From Burkholderiaceae bacterium (GTDB lineage Bacteria > Pseudomonadota > Gammaproteobacteria > Burkholderiales > Burkholderiaceae), in NCBI GenBank assembly GCA_022701965.1, contig JAKONL010000478.1, positions 1-5,903 of the forward strand: a DNA stretch of 5,903 nucleotides, read 5' to 3'. Below are positions 1 to 5,903 of this stretch, piece by piece (position 1 is the first letter of the stretch; each line of letters opens with the position of its first letter). Below the pieces are notes generated by a model. The model was not told the DNA's origin and ran no database searches. It was given only the letters and a program-made list of their open reading frames with translations. Made by a program: the position numbers and the translations under genes.

Positions 1-2
1 CC

Positions 3-191
3 TACACGCGCATCGGCATCCAGCTCACCGAGACGGCCGACGAGGACGGCGGCTCGCACGCGTCGGCCGACGCGACGGCCCCGGACGCACTGGCGCCGCT
101 GATGAACGCGCTGGTGACCACGATCTACGGCGGCACCAACGAGATCCAGCGCAACATCCTGTCGCGGCAGGTGCTGGGCCTGCCGGTCTGA
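3..191 (+). CDS. Acyl-CoA dehydrogenase, C-terminal fragment (5' end outside window)
   Basis: Only the last 62 residues and the TGA stop are in the window; the gene enters from the left edge, reading codons from base 3. The visible part ends in the block IYGGTNEIQRNILSRQVLGL, the classic C-terminal signature of FAD-dependent acyl-CoA dehydrogenases, which oxidise an acyl-CoA to the 2,3-enoyl-CoA and pass electrons to electron-transfer flavoprotein. In medium-chain enzymes this block reads Y-E-G-T, with the Glu as catalytic base; here that position is Gly (codon 129-131). The base may lie elsewhere, as in isovaleryl-CoA dehydrogenase, or on a partner subunit. The stop lies 4 nt before the ligase start, so the two are almost certainly co-transcribed. 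The family assignment is firm. Substrate and full length cannot be judged. Confidence 0.93.
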   Translation, partial: YTRIGIQLTETADEDGGSHASADATAPDALAPLMNALVTTIYGGTNEIQRNILSRQVLGLPV

Positions 192-195
192 TCGC

Positions 196-1755
196 ATGGA
201 CCATCCGCACCGCTCCCCGCGTCTGGCCGACCTGCTGGCCCGGTGGGCCGAGACCCGACCCGGCCACACCGCGCTGAAGACGCCCGAGGTCGCGCTCACC
301 TTCGCCGAACTGCTGGCGCGCACGCGCGACGCGCAGGACGAGCTGTGCGCGTTCGGCGTCGTCGCCGGCGACGTGGTCGCGTTCCAGCTGCCGAACTGGG
401 TCGACGCCTTCGTGCTGTACCACGCGCTGCTCGGCATGGAGGCGGCCGCGCTGCCGCTGATGCCCGCGTTGCGCGACCGCGAACTGGCCTACATGCTCGA
501 CGAGGTGCGGCCGCGGCTCTTCGTCACGCTGCCCGCCTGGCGGGGGTTCGATCACGCGGCGATGGCGCATCGCGTGTGCGGCGCGTCCACGCGCGCCGTG
601 CTGATGCGGGCGCCGGGCGAACCCGGCCCGCTGCTTCGCGCTCATGGCGACGCCCCGGACGGGTCCGCGCCGCGTCCGTCCCTGCCCCCCGGCGTCTGCA
701 GCCTCATCTTCACGTCGGGCACCAGCGGCCGGCCCAAGGCGGTGCTCTACACGCACGAGGGCCTCGGCATCGAGGGACGCGAGATGGCCGCGGCCGACGC
801 GATCTCCGGTGACGACGTGCTCTTCGTGCCGCCGGCGATCGGGCACGTCTCGGGCCTCTCCTTCGGCGTCCACATGGCGATGCACGCGGGCGCCACCGTC
901 TGCCTGCTGCCCGACTGGAAGCCGGAGAGCGCGGTCGCGCTGATCGAGCGTGAGCGCTGCACCTGGACCGCCGGCGCGACGCCGTTCCTGCAGGGCGTGG
1001 TCGCGGCGGCGACCGAACGGCCCGAGGCGCTCGCCAGCCTGCGCGTGTTCCGCTGCGGCGGCGCCTCGGTGCCGCCGGACCTGGTGCGCCGGGCGCGGGC
1101 GCTGGGCATCGACGCCTACCGCTCCTACGGCCTGTCCGAGCACCCGACCGTCTCCGGCCGCGCCGGCCAGCCCGAGGAGGTCTGCGTGAATGCCGACGGC
1201 ACGGTGCATCCGCAAATCGAGATCCGCATCGCCGATCCGGACCATCCCGCCGATCCGGCGCGCGACCGTGCGCCGGGCGAGCAGGGCGAGATCCTCACGC
1301 GCGGGCCGGACCGGTCGTCGGGCTACCTGCGCGCGAGCGAGACGGCCGCCTCGCGCGTCGACGGCTGGCTGCTCACCGGCGACCTCGGCACGCTCTCGGC
1401 CGGCCGCGTGCTGCGCATCACCGGGCGCAAGAAGGACATGATCATCCGCAAGGGCGAGAACATCAGCGCGCGCGAGATCGAGGACCTGCTGCTCGCGCAT
1501 CCGGCGCTCGCCGACGTGGCGGTGGTCGGCGTGCCCGATGCCGAACGCGGCGAGATGGTGTGCTGCGTGGCGGTGCGGCGCGACAGCGCATCGGCCACGC
1601 TCGCCGACCTGTGCGGCCACCTGCGCGGCCAAGGCCTGGCCGCCTTCAAGCTGCCCGAGCGCCTGGTGGTCTGGCCCGAGCTGCCCTACAACGCGGGCGG
1701 CAAGGTGCTCAAGCAGGTGATTCGCGACACCCTCGCCAAGGAGACGGCACCGTGA
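196..1755 (+). CDS. Acyl-CoA ligase (AMP-forming, class I adenylate-forming family)
   Basis: This cytoplasmic enzyme of 519 aa, a normal family length, activates a carboxylic acid with ATP to an acyl-adenylate and transfers it to CoA. Motifs in order: phosphate-binding loop FTSGTSGRPK at 172-181; A5 motif YGLSEHP at 311-317; WLLTGDLG with the ATP-ribose-binding Asp at 396; the hinge and A8 region ITGRKKDMIIRKGENISA at 408-425; and the C-terminal catalytic Lys503 in NAGGKVLK. All key residues are present, so the enzyme looks active. The A10 context (YNAGGK) departs slightly from the usual P-x-T-x-x-GK. The N-terminal block FQLPNWVDAFVLYHALL and the (T/S)EHP form of A5 recall cyclohexanecarboxylate/short-chain acid CoA ligases; this resemblance is from memory and the substrate remains unknown. 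ATG 196 follows the dehydrogenase stop by 4 nt with no strong Shine-Dalgarno, which suggests translational coupling. The 3' end overlaps the next gene by 4 nt. Confidence 0.93.
   Translation: MDHPHRSPRLADLLARWAETRPGHTALKTPEVALTFAELLARTRDAQDELCAFGVVAGDVVAFQLPNWVDAFVLYHALLGMEAAALPLMPALRDRELAYMLDEVRPRLFVTLPAWRGFDHAAMAHRVCGASTRAVLMRAPGEPGPLLRAHGDAPDGSAPRPSLPPGVCSLIFTSGTSGRPKAVLYTHEGLGIEGREMAAADAISGDDVLFVPPAIGHVSGLSFGVHMAMHAGATVCLLPDWKPESAVALIERERCTWTAGATPFLQGVVAAATERPEALASLRVFRCGGASVPPDLVRRARALGIDAYRSYGLSEHPTVSGRAGQPEEVCVNADGTVHPQIEIRIADPDHPADPARDRAPGEQGEILTRGPDRSSGYLRASETAASRVDGWLLTGDLGTLSAGRVLRITGRKKDMIIRKGENISAREIEDLLLAHPALADVAVVGVPDAERGEMVCCVAVRRDSASATLADLCGHLRGQGLAAFKLPERLVVWPELPYNAGGKVLKQVIRDTLAKETAP
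1738..1743 (+). promoter_or_regulatory. Shine-Dalgarno AAGGAG for the GTG-started binding protein
   Basis: AAGGAG lies inside the last codons of the ligase, 8 nt before GTG 1752. It fixes the start of the first Bug/TctC gene. The same reading frame stays open much further upstream, but no other start there has such a site, and only the GTG places the signal peptide at the N-terminus. Confidence 0.8.
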
Positions 1756-2768
1756 TTGCTTCAAATTCGGATTCGGGCTCGGCTCATCGCCGTCTGGCAC
1801 TGCGTTTCGCGGCGGTCGCGGTCGTCGCGGCCGCCGGCCTCGGCGTCGCCGCTTCGACGCGCGCGCAACAGCCGCCGGCCTTCCCGTCGCGCGCGGTCAC
1901 GATGGTGGTGCCCTACGCACCCGGCGGGCTCAGCGACGGCATCGGCCGGCTGATCGCGCAACGCCTGGGCGAGAAATGGAAGCAGCCGGTGGTCGTCGAG
2001 AATCGCCCGGGCGGCGGCACCATCATCGGCACGCAGGCGGTGGCGCGGTCGGCGCCCGACGGGCACACGATCCTGCTGACCAGCTTCGGCTACACGCTCA
2101 ACCAGGTCCTGGTGAAGAACCTGCCCTACGACGCCGCCGCGCTGGCGCCGCTCAACATGGTCGCGCTCGCGCCCAACGTGCTCTACGTGCATCCTTCGGT
2201 CGGCGCCTCGAGCGTCGACGAGCTGATCGCGATGGCGCGGAAGAACCCCGGCAAGCTGACCTTCGCCTCCTCGGGCAACGCCAGCAGCCCGCACATGGCG
2301 GTGGAGCTGTTCGCCTCGGTGACGAAGACCGACATCGTCCACGTGCCGTACAAGGGAACCGGTCCGGCGATGGCCGACGTGCTCGGCGGCCAGGTGACCG
2401 GCATCTTCGACACGCTGCAGTCGATGCAGTACGCGAAGTCCGGCAGGCTCAGGGCACTGGCCGTCGCGACCCCGAACCGGATGCCGGCCGCGCCCGACGT
2501 CCCGACCTTCGCGGAGGCCGGACTTCCGGCGATGGAGATGGCGAGCTGGTGGGGCTACTTCGTGCCGGCCGCGACGCCGGCGGGAGTGCGCCGGAAGCTC
2601 TTCGACGACATCCAGGACGTGCTTTCGTCGCCCGACACGCAGGCCCGGATCACGGCGCTGGGCGCCGAGCCGAGCGTGGTCGGGCAGGCGGAGTTCGTGC
2701 GATTCCTGGGCAGCGAGCGAGAACGTTGGACCCGGGTGACGCGCGAGCGTCACATCACCCTCGACTGA
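1752..2768 (+). CDS. Bug/TctC-family periplasmic solute-binding protein (first of tandem pair)
   Basis: This is a 338-aa secreted receptor of the Bug (tripartite tricarboxylate transporter substrate-binding) family, which binds small carboxylates and related compounds in the periplasm. The GTG start overlaps the ligase stop as GTGA and has AAGGAG 8 nt upstream. Residues 1-38 form a Sec-type signal: basic HRR at 12-14, a hydrophobic Ala/Val core at 19-34, and probable cleavage after TRA-38, leaving about 300 mature residues, the usual size. Family blocks: VVPYAPGG 52-59, QPVVVENRPGGG 78-89, LPYD 124-127, NPGKLTFASSGNASSPHM 165-182, DIVHVPYKGTG 194-204, and GIFD with Asp220 before RLRALAV. The ligand loop GNASSPH differs from the more usual G-x-G-S/T form seen in its neighbour. 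No TctA or TctB membrane subunit is in the window. The ligand is unknown; operon context suggests an acid processed by the adjacent CoA enzymes. Confidence 0.93.
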   Translation: MIASNSDSGSAHRRLALRFAAVAVVAAAGLGVAASTRAQQPPAFPSRAVTMVVPYAPGGLSDGIGRLIAQRLGEKWKQPVVVENRPGGGTIIGTQAVARSAPDGHTILLTSFGYTLNQVLVKNLPYDAAALAPLNMVALAPNVLYVHPSVGASSVDELIAMARKNPGKLTFASSGNASSPHMAVELFASVTKTDIVHVPYKGTGPAMADVLGGQVTGIFDTLQSMQYAKSGRLRALAVATPNRMPAAPDVPTFAEAGLPAMEMASWWGYFVPAATPAGVRRKLFDDIQDVLSSPDTQARITALGAEPSVVGQAEFVRFLGSERERWTRVTRERHITLD

Positions 2769-2780
2769 ACTTTGGAAAAC

Positions 2781-2786
2781 AAGGAG
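2781..2786 (+). promoter_or_regulatory. Shine-Dalgarno AAGGAG for second binding protein
   Basis: AAGGAG sits 8 nt before ATG 2795 in the 26-nt gap between the two binding-protein genes. It favours 2795 over the in-frame ATG at 2819, which would remove the first eight residues but keep most of the signal peptide. Confidence 0.8.
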
Positions 2787-2794
2787 ACAAGAGC

Positions 2795-3796
2795 ATGAAC
2801 GAACGATCTTTCAACGCCATGCGCCGGGCGATCGCGGTGGGCGCGGTGGCCGCTGCCGCTCTCGGCGGCCTGGCCGCAAGCGGCGTGGCGTCGGCGCAGG
2901 ACTATCCGGCGCGCCCGCTGAAGCTGGTGGTGCCGTTCGCGCCCGGCGGCGGCGCCGACATCGTGGCCCGCGCGATCGCGACGCCGCTGTCCAGGCGTCT
3001 CGGCCAGCCGGTGGTCGTGGACAACCGACCGGGCGGCGGCGGCACCATGGGCGCGGACGCGGTCGCCAAGGCGCCGGCCGACGGCTACACGCTGCTCTAC
3101 ACGACGCCCGGCCCGCAGTTCACCAACCCGTACCTCATGGACAAGCTCCCGTACGACCCGGTCAAGGACCTGGTCCCGGTCACGCAGGTGGCCGTGGTGC
3201 CCAGCGTGCTGGTGGTCAACAAGACCGTGCCGGCCACCAACCTGAAGGAGCTCATCGCCTATGCGCGCGCCAACCCGGGCAAGCTGAATTTCGCCAGCGC
3301 GGGCATCGGCTCGTCGAGCCACCTGGCCGGCGAACTGCTCAAGTACAGCGCCAAGATCGACATCGTCCACGTGCCCTACCGCGGCACCGGCGCGGCGCTG
3401 CAGGACCTGCTCGGCGGCAACGTGTCGATGGCCATCGACAGCATCGCGGTCTACCGCTCGCACATCGAGGCCGGCACGCTGCGCGCGATCGCGGTATCGA
3501 CGAAGGAGCGCTCGCCGGTGCTGCCCGGCGTGCCGCCGATCGCCGACGAGCTGCCCGGCTTCGAGGGCTCGCCGATCAACTACATCAGCGTGCGCGGCGG
3601 CACGCCCGCGCCCCTCGTCGCGCGCCTGAACCGCGAAATCAACGCCGTGCTCGACACGCCCGAGGTGCGCGCCAGCCTGATCGCCAGCGGCGTGGTGCCC
3701 AAGGGCGGCACGCCCGAGGAGATGGCCGCCATCGTGCGCAGCGAATCGGCCAAGTGGAAACAGGTGATCCAGATCTCGGGCGCGCGGATGGAGTGA
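2795..3796 (+). CDS. Bug/TctC-family periplasmic solute-binding protein (second of tandem pair)
   Basis: This is a 333-aa receptor of the same family as the preceding gene, 26 nt downstream of it. Signal peptide: basic MRR at 9-11, an Ala/Gly/Val-rich core at 12-30, and probable cleavage after VASA-34, leaving about 299 mature residues. Blocks in order: [11 protein letters not shown] 45-55, [13 protein letters not shown] 71-83, ADGYTLL 95-101, LPYD 118-121, [21 protein letters not shown] 160-180 with the typical G-x-G-S-x-x-H ligand loop, [11 protein letters not shown] 189-199, and Asp215 before TLRAIAV. It shares the family blocks with its neighbour, but the segments between them differ throughout. 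This is therefore an old duplication or two separately recruited receptors, probably with different ligands. The family is clear; the ligand cannot be read from sequence. Many Burkholderiales carry large sets of such orphan receptors (general knowledge). Confidence 0.94.
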   Translation: MNERSFNAMRRAIAVGAVAAAALGGLAASGVASAQDYPARPLKLVVPFAPGGGADIVARAIATPLSRRLGQPVVVDNRPGGGGTMGADAVAKAPADGYTLLYTTPGPQFTNPYLMDKLPYDPVKDLVPVTQVAVVPSVLVVNKTVPATNLKELIAYARANPGKLNFASAGIGSSSHLAGELLKYSAKIDIVHVPYRGTGAALQDLLGGNVSMAIDSIAVYRSHIEAGTLRAIAVSTKERSPVLPGVPPIADELPGFEGSPINYISVRGGTPAPLVARLNREINAVLDTPEVRASLIASGVVPKGGTPEEMAAIVRSESAKWKQVIQISGARME

Positions 3797-3864
3797 CGCC
3801 AGGGCGACGCCGCATCGACCGCGGCGGTGGTTGAATCCGTGGCATTCCAACGCGCATCCCGACC

Positions 3865-3870
3865 AAGGAA
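3865..3870 (+). promoter_or_regulatory. Shine-Dalgarno AAGGAA deciding the ATG 3876 start
   Basis: AAGGAA lies 5 nt before ATG 3876. It makes that ATG the start of the dehydrogenase rather than the in-frame TTG at 3831, which has no comparable site and would add 15 residues of non-family sequence. Confidence 0.75.
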
Positions 3871-3875
3871 ACACC

Positions 3876-5129
3876 ATGTTCGCCGAACCCTCCGCCAAGA
3901 CCCAGGACCTGCTGCAGCGCATGCGGCAGTTCTTCGACCAGCACATCTATCCGAACGAGGCCCGCTACAACGAGGAGATGGACGCGTTCCGCCGCCAGGG
4001 CAACGCCTGGCAGGTCTCGCCGCTGATCGAGGAACTCAAGCCGATCGCGCGCGCCGCCGGCCTGTGGAACATGTTCCTGCCGCACGACTACCGCGGCGTG
4101 CCCGGCATCTCGAACCTCGACTACGCGCCGCTGTGCGAGATCATGGGCCGGGTGTCGTGGTCGGGCGAGGTCTTCAACTGCTCGGCGCCCGACACCGGCA
4201 ACATGGAGACCTTCGAGCGCTACGGCACCGAGGCGCAGAAGGACCGCTGGCTGACGCCGCTGCTCGCCGGCGAGATCCGCTCCGGCTTTCTCATGACCGA
4301 GCCGGCCGTGGCTTCGTCGGACGCGACCAACATCCAGTGCAGCATCCGCCGCGAAGGCGACGAGTACGTGATCAACGGACGCAAGTGGTATTCGTCGGGC
4401 GTCGGCAGTCCGCACTGCAAGATCATGATCGTCATGGGCAAGACCGACCCCGATGCGCCGCGCCATTCGCAGCAGTCGATGGTGCTGGTGCCGCGCGACA
4501 CCCCCGGCGTCACGGTGCTGCGTCACCTCTCGGTGCTCGGCTACGACGACGCGCCGCACGGCCACATGGAAGTGCTGCTGGAGAACGTGCGCGTGCCGGC
4601 CTCGAACATCCTGCTGGGCGAAGGCCGCGGCTTCGAGATCGCCCAGGGACGCCTCGGCCCCGGCCGCATCCACCACTGCATGCGCTCCATCGGCGCGGCC
4701 GAGCGCGCACTCGAGATGATGATCGACCGCCTACGCTCGCGCGTGGCCTTCGGCCGGCCGCTGTCGGAGCAGTCGATCTGGCACGAGCGCATCGCCGAGT
4801 CGCGCTGCATGATCGACCAGGCGCGCCTGCTCACGCTCAACGCCGCCTACAAGATGGACACCGTGGGCAACAAGGAGGCGCGTGCCGAGATCGCGATGAT
4901 CAAGGTGGTCGCGCCCAACATGTCGTGCAAGGTGGTCGACTGGGCGATCCAGGCGCACGGCGCGGCCGGTCTGAGCCAGGACTTCTGGCTCGCCGAGGCC
5001 TACGCGCACCAGCGCACCGTGCGCATCGTCGACGGTCCGGACGAAGTGCACCGCAACGCGATCGCCAAGATCGAGCTCGGCAAGCGCGCCGTCGCCACCA
5101 ACACCGTGCCGGCGCCCAAGGCGCACTGA
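3876..5129 (+). CDS. Acyl-CoA dehydrogenase, ACAD10/ACAD11-like
   Basis: This 417-aa flavoenzyme is predicted to oxidise an acyl-CoA to its 2-enoyl-CoA in the cytoplasm, with electrons passing to electron-transfer flavoprotein. Domain order is the usual one: an N-terminal helical part (1-130), a middle beta domain with the FAD/substrate block [13 protein letters not shown] at 140-152 and NGRKWYSSG at 167-175, and a C-terminal helical domain with [13 protein letters not shown] 258-270, [11 protein letters not shown] 289-299, QAHGAAG 359-365 and IVDGPDEVH 384-392. The DGPDEVH block and the [12 protein letters not shown] stretch (100-111) are typical of the ACAD10/11 branch, not of short- or medium-chain enzymes. 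Asp386 takes the place of the catalytic Glu of Y-E-G-T enzymes. Eukaryotic ACAD10/11 carry an extra aminoglycoside-phosphotransferase-like domain; this protein is the dehydrogenase part alone. The gene follows the second binding protein after 79 nt, so it may be in the same operon or have its own promoter. The substrate is unknown; long, branched or hydroxy acids are possible. Confidence 0.93.
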   Translation: MFAEPSAKTQDLLQRMRQFFDQHIYPNEARYNEEMDAFRRQGNAWQVSPLIEELKPIARAAGLWNMFLPHDYRGVPGISNLDYAPLCEIMGRVSWSGEVFNCSAPDTGNMETFERYGTEAQKDRWLTPLLAGEIRSGFLMTEPAVASSDATNIQCSIRREGDEYVINGRKWYSSGVGSPHCKIMIVMGKTDPDAPRHSQQSMVLVPRDTPGVTVLRHLSVLGYDDAPHGHMEVLLENVRVPASNILLGEGRGFEIAQGRLGPGRIHHCMRSIGAAERALEMMIDRLRSRVAFGRPLSEQSIWHERIAESRCMIDQARLLTLNAAYKMDTVGNKEARAEIAMIKVVAPNMSCKVVDWAIQAHGAAGLSQDFWLAEAYAHQRTVRIVDGPDEVHRNAIAKIELGKRAVATNTVPAPKAH

Positions 5130-5149
5130 CGCCGAAGGTGACGGCGAGC

Positions 5150-5173
5150 CCGGCGCGCCGCTATGCGCGCCGG
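5150..5173 (+). terminator. GC-rich hairpin after the dehydrogenase gene, doubtful terminator
   Basis: CCGGCGCG (5150-5157) and CGCGCCGG (5166-5173) can pair as a perfect 8-bp stem around an 8-nt loop, 20 nt after the dehydrogenase stop. No T-run follows (next bases CGCATCACAG), so it is not a standard intrinsic terminator. It could stabilise the 3' end, weaken read-through into the CoA-transferase gene, or be a chance product of high GC. Confidence 0.25.
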
Positions 5174-5241
5174 CGCATCACAGCGTTGCCCCGCGGCCGG
5201 TAGCTCGCGCCGGAGGGGCGCCGCAGAATTCGTCTCCCGAC

Positions 5242-5247
5242 AAGGAG
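5242..5247 (+). promoter_or_regulatory. Shine-Dalgarno AAGGAG for CoA-transferase
   Basis: AAGGAG sits 7 nt before ATG 5255, within a leader (ACAAGGAGAC) identical to the one before the second binding protein. It supports ATG 5255 as the start. Confidence 0.8.
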
Positions 5248-5254
5248 ACACCGA

Positions 5255-5903
5255 ATGACCACCGCCAAAGGCCCGCTCTCGCACGTGCGGGTCCTCGACC
5301 TCAGCCGCATCCTCGCGGCGCCCTGGGCCGGCCAGATCCTCGCCGACCTGGGCGCGGAAGTCGTCAAGGTCGAGCGGCCCGGCGCCGGCGACGACACCCG
5401 CACCTGGGGCCCTCCGTTCCTCAAGGACGCCGAGGGCAGGGACACCAGGGAAGCGGGCTACTACCTCGCCGTGAACCGCGGCAAGCGCTCGATCACCGTG
5501 AGCTTGGAGAAGCCCGAGGGCCAGAAGATCGTGCGCGAGCTCGCGCTGCGCGCCGACATCGTGCTGGAGAACTACAAGGCCGGCACGCTGGCGCGCTACG
5601 GGCTCGACGAGGCGTCGCTGCGCAAGGTCAACCCGAGACTCATCTACTGCTCGGTCACCGGCTTCGGGCAGACCGGGCCGCGCCGCGACCAGCCGGCCTA
5701 CGACTTCCTGATCCAGGCGATGGGCGGGCTGATGAGCGTGACCGGGGAGCGCGACGACCGGCCCGGCGGCGGGCCGCAGAAGGTCGGCGTGCCGATCGTC
5801 GACCTGATGACGGGCCTGTACACGGCGGTCTCGGTGCTGGCCGCGCTGGCGCGCCGCAACGAGAGCGGCATCGGCGACGCGATCGACATCGCCATGCTCG
5901 ACG
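5255..5903 (+). CDS. Family III (CaiB/BaiF) CoA-transferase, N-terminal part (3' end outside window)
   Basis: The first 216 codons are visible and uninterrupted; the family is usually about 390-430 aa, so roughly half is missing beyond the right edge. Family III enzymes move CoA from a donor thioester such as succinyl-CoA to a carboxylic acid, through an Asp-bound anhydride and thioester. Visible signatures: VRVLDLSRILAAPWAGQIL 11-29, LGAEVVKVERPGAGD 32-46, NRGKRSITVSL 74-84, ENYKAGTLARYGLD 105-118, YCSVTGFGQTGP 131-142, AYDFLIQAMGGLMSVTG 148-164 with Asp150 as the expected catalytic nucleophile, GVPIVDLMTGLYTA 178-191, and GDAIDIAMLD 207-216. The start ATG has AAGGAG 7 nt upstream. It lies 125 nt after the dehydrogenase in the same direction, so it may form a second unit or the tail of the same operon. 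The family is firm; donor and acceptor are unknown. Its presence gives the locus a second, ATP-independent way to form a CoA ester. Confidence 0.93.
   Translation, partial: MTTAKGPLSHVRVLDLSRILAAPWAGQILADLGAEVVKVERPGAGDDTRTWGPPFLKDAEGRDTREAGYYLAVNRGKRSITVSLEKPEGQKIVRELALRADIVLENYKAGTLARYGLDEASLRKVNPRLIYCSVTGFGQTGPRRDQPAYDFLIQAMGGLMSVTGERDDRPGGGPQKVGVPIVDLMTGLYTAVSVLAALARRNESGIGDAIDIAMLD

Noticed and set aside
1560..1751. Upstream in-frame extension of the first binding protein, which could look like a fused 64-residue N-terminal domain
   Set aside because: This stretch is the ligase gene read in another frame. GTG 1752 has a good Shine-Dalgarno and places the signal peptide at the N-terminus.
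25..1800. Long minus-strand open frame (591 codons) opposite the ligase
   Set aside because: It is a GC-driven shadow. The translation is Arg/Ala/His-rich with no recognisable domain and lies antisense to a gene with clear adenylate-forming motifs.
1785..1805. Possible twin-arginine (Tat) signal at HRRLALR, and a similar RR in the second binding protein
   Set aside because: The residues after RR do not match the S/T-RR-x-F-L-K consensus. Both look like ordinary Sec signals with AxA-like or xxA cleavage sites.
1976..2794. Upstream in-frame extension of the second binding protein
   Set aside because: It is out-of-frame reading of the first binding-protein gene; the real start is ATG 2795 with AAGGAG 8 nt before it.
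3808..3826. Six-bp hairpin CGCCGC/GCGGCG between the second binding protein and the dehydrogenase
   Set aside because: The stem is short with no T-run and is expected by chance at this GC content; not supportable as a terminator or operator.
1761..3946. Minus-strand open frames opposite both binding-protein genes
   Set aside because: The low-complexity Arg/Gly/Ala/His-rich translations have no motifs and no credible start signal; the + strand carries complete signal peptides and family blocks.
3639..4676. Minus-strand open frame opposite the second dehydrogenase
   Set aside because: It shows shadow composition, overlaps two real genes and has no domain signature.
3827..5203. Alternative + strand open frame (458 codons) over the second dehydrogenase
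   Set aside because: It is Arg/Ala-rich nonsense in a shifted frame. The neighbouring frame encodes an unbroken dehydrogenase.
1..5903. Searched for CRISPR arrays, insertion-sequence ends, transposase, tRNA/rRNA and riboswitch-like structure
   Set aside because: None was seen. The window is nearly all coding with gaps no longer than 125 nt, and no direct repeat arrays or terminal inverted repeats were noticed.

Overview
The window is a very GC-rich stretch with strong G/C preference at codon third positions. It holds six co-directional genes, all on the + strand. Two tandem secreted Bug/TctC-type solute-binding proteins, Shine-Dalgarno leaders of the form AAGGAGAC, and a dense fatty/organic-acid catabolic gene set suggest a betaproteobacterium of the Burkholderiales (Comamonadaceae or Alcaligenaceae-like). 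That placement is an inference from gene content and style; no rRNA or tRNA is present to confirm it.

Layout from left to right: (1) the last 62 codons of an acyl-CoA dehydrogenase cut by the window edge (3-191); (2) a 519-aa class I adenylate-forming acyl-CoA ligase (196-1755) starting 4 nt after it; (3) a 338-aa Bug/TctC periplasmic binding protein (1752-2768) with a GTG start overlapping the ligase stop by 4 nt; (4) a second, divergent 333-aa Bug/TctC protein (2795-3796); (5) a 417-aa acyl-CoA dehydrogenase of the ACAD10/11-like type (3876-5129); (6) the first 216 codons of a family III (CaiB/BaiF) CoA-transferase (5255-5903), which runs off the right edge. The longest gaps are 79 and 125 nt, so almost everything is coding.

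How they may work together (inference): one or both Bug proteins bind an organic acid in the periplasm. The acid enters by a transporter not encoded here. The ligase (ATP-dependent) or the CoA-transferase (from a donor CoA ester) makes the CoA thioester, and the two flavin-dependent dehydrogenases introduce a double bond at the alpha-beta position. This reads as a peripheral beta-oxidation-like pathway for an unidentified carboxylic acid. The first four genes are packed like one transcription unit; the last two could be co-transcribed or have their own promoters.

I found no mobile element, CRISPR array, RNA gene or obviously new system. The points worth a second look are the orphan Bug pair in a CoA-ester operon, the non-canonical catalytic positions in both dehydrogenases, and the presence of two alternative CoA-activation enzymes.
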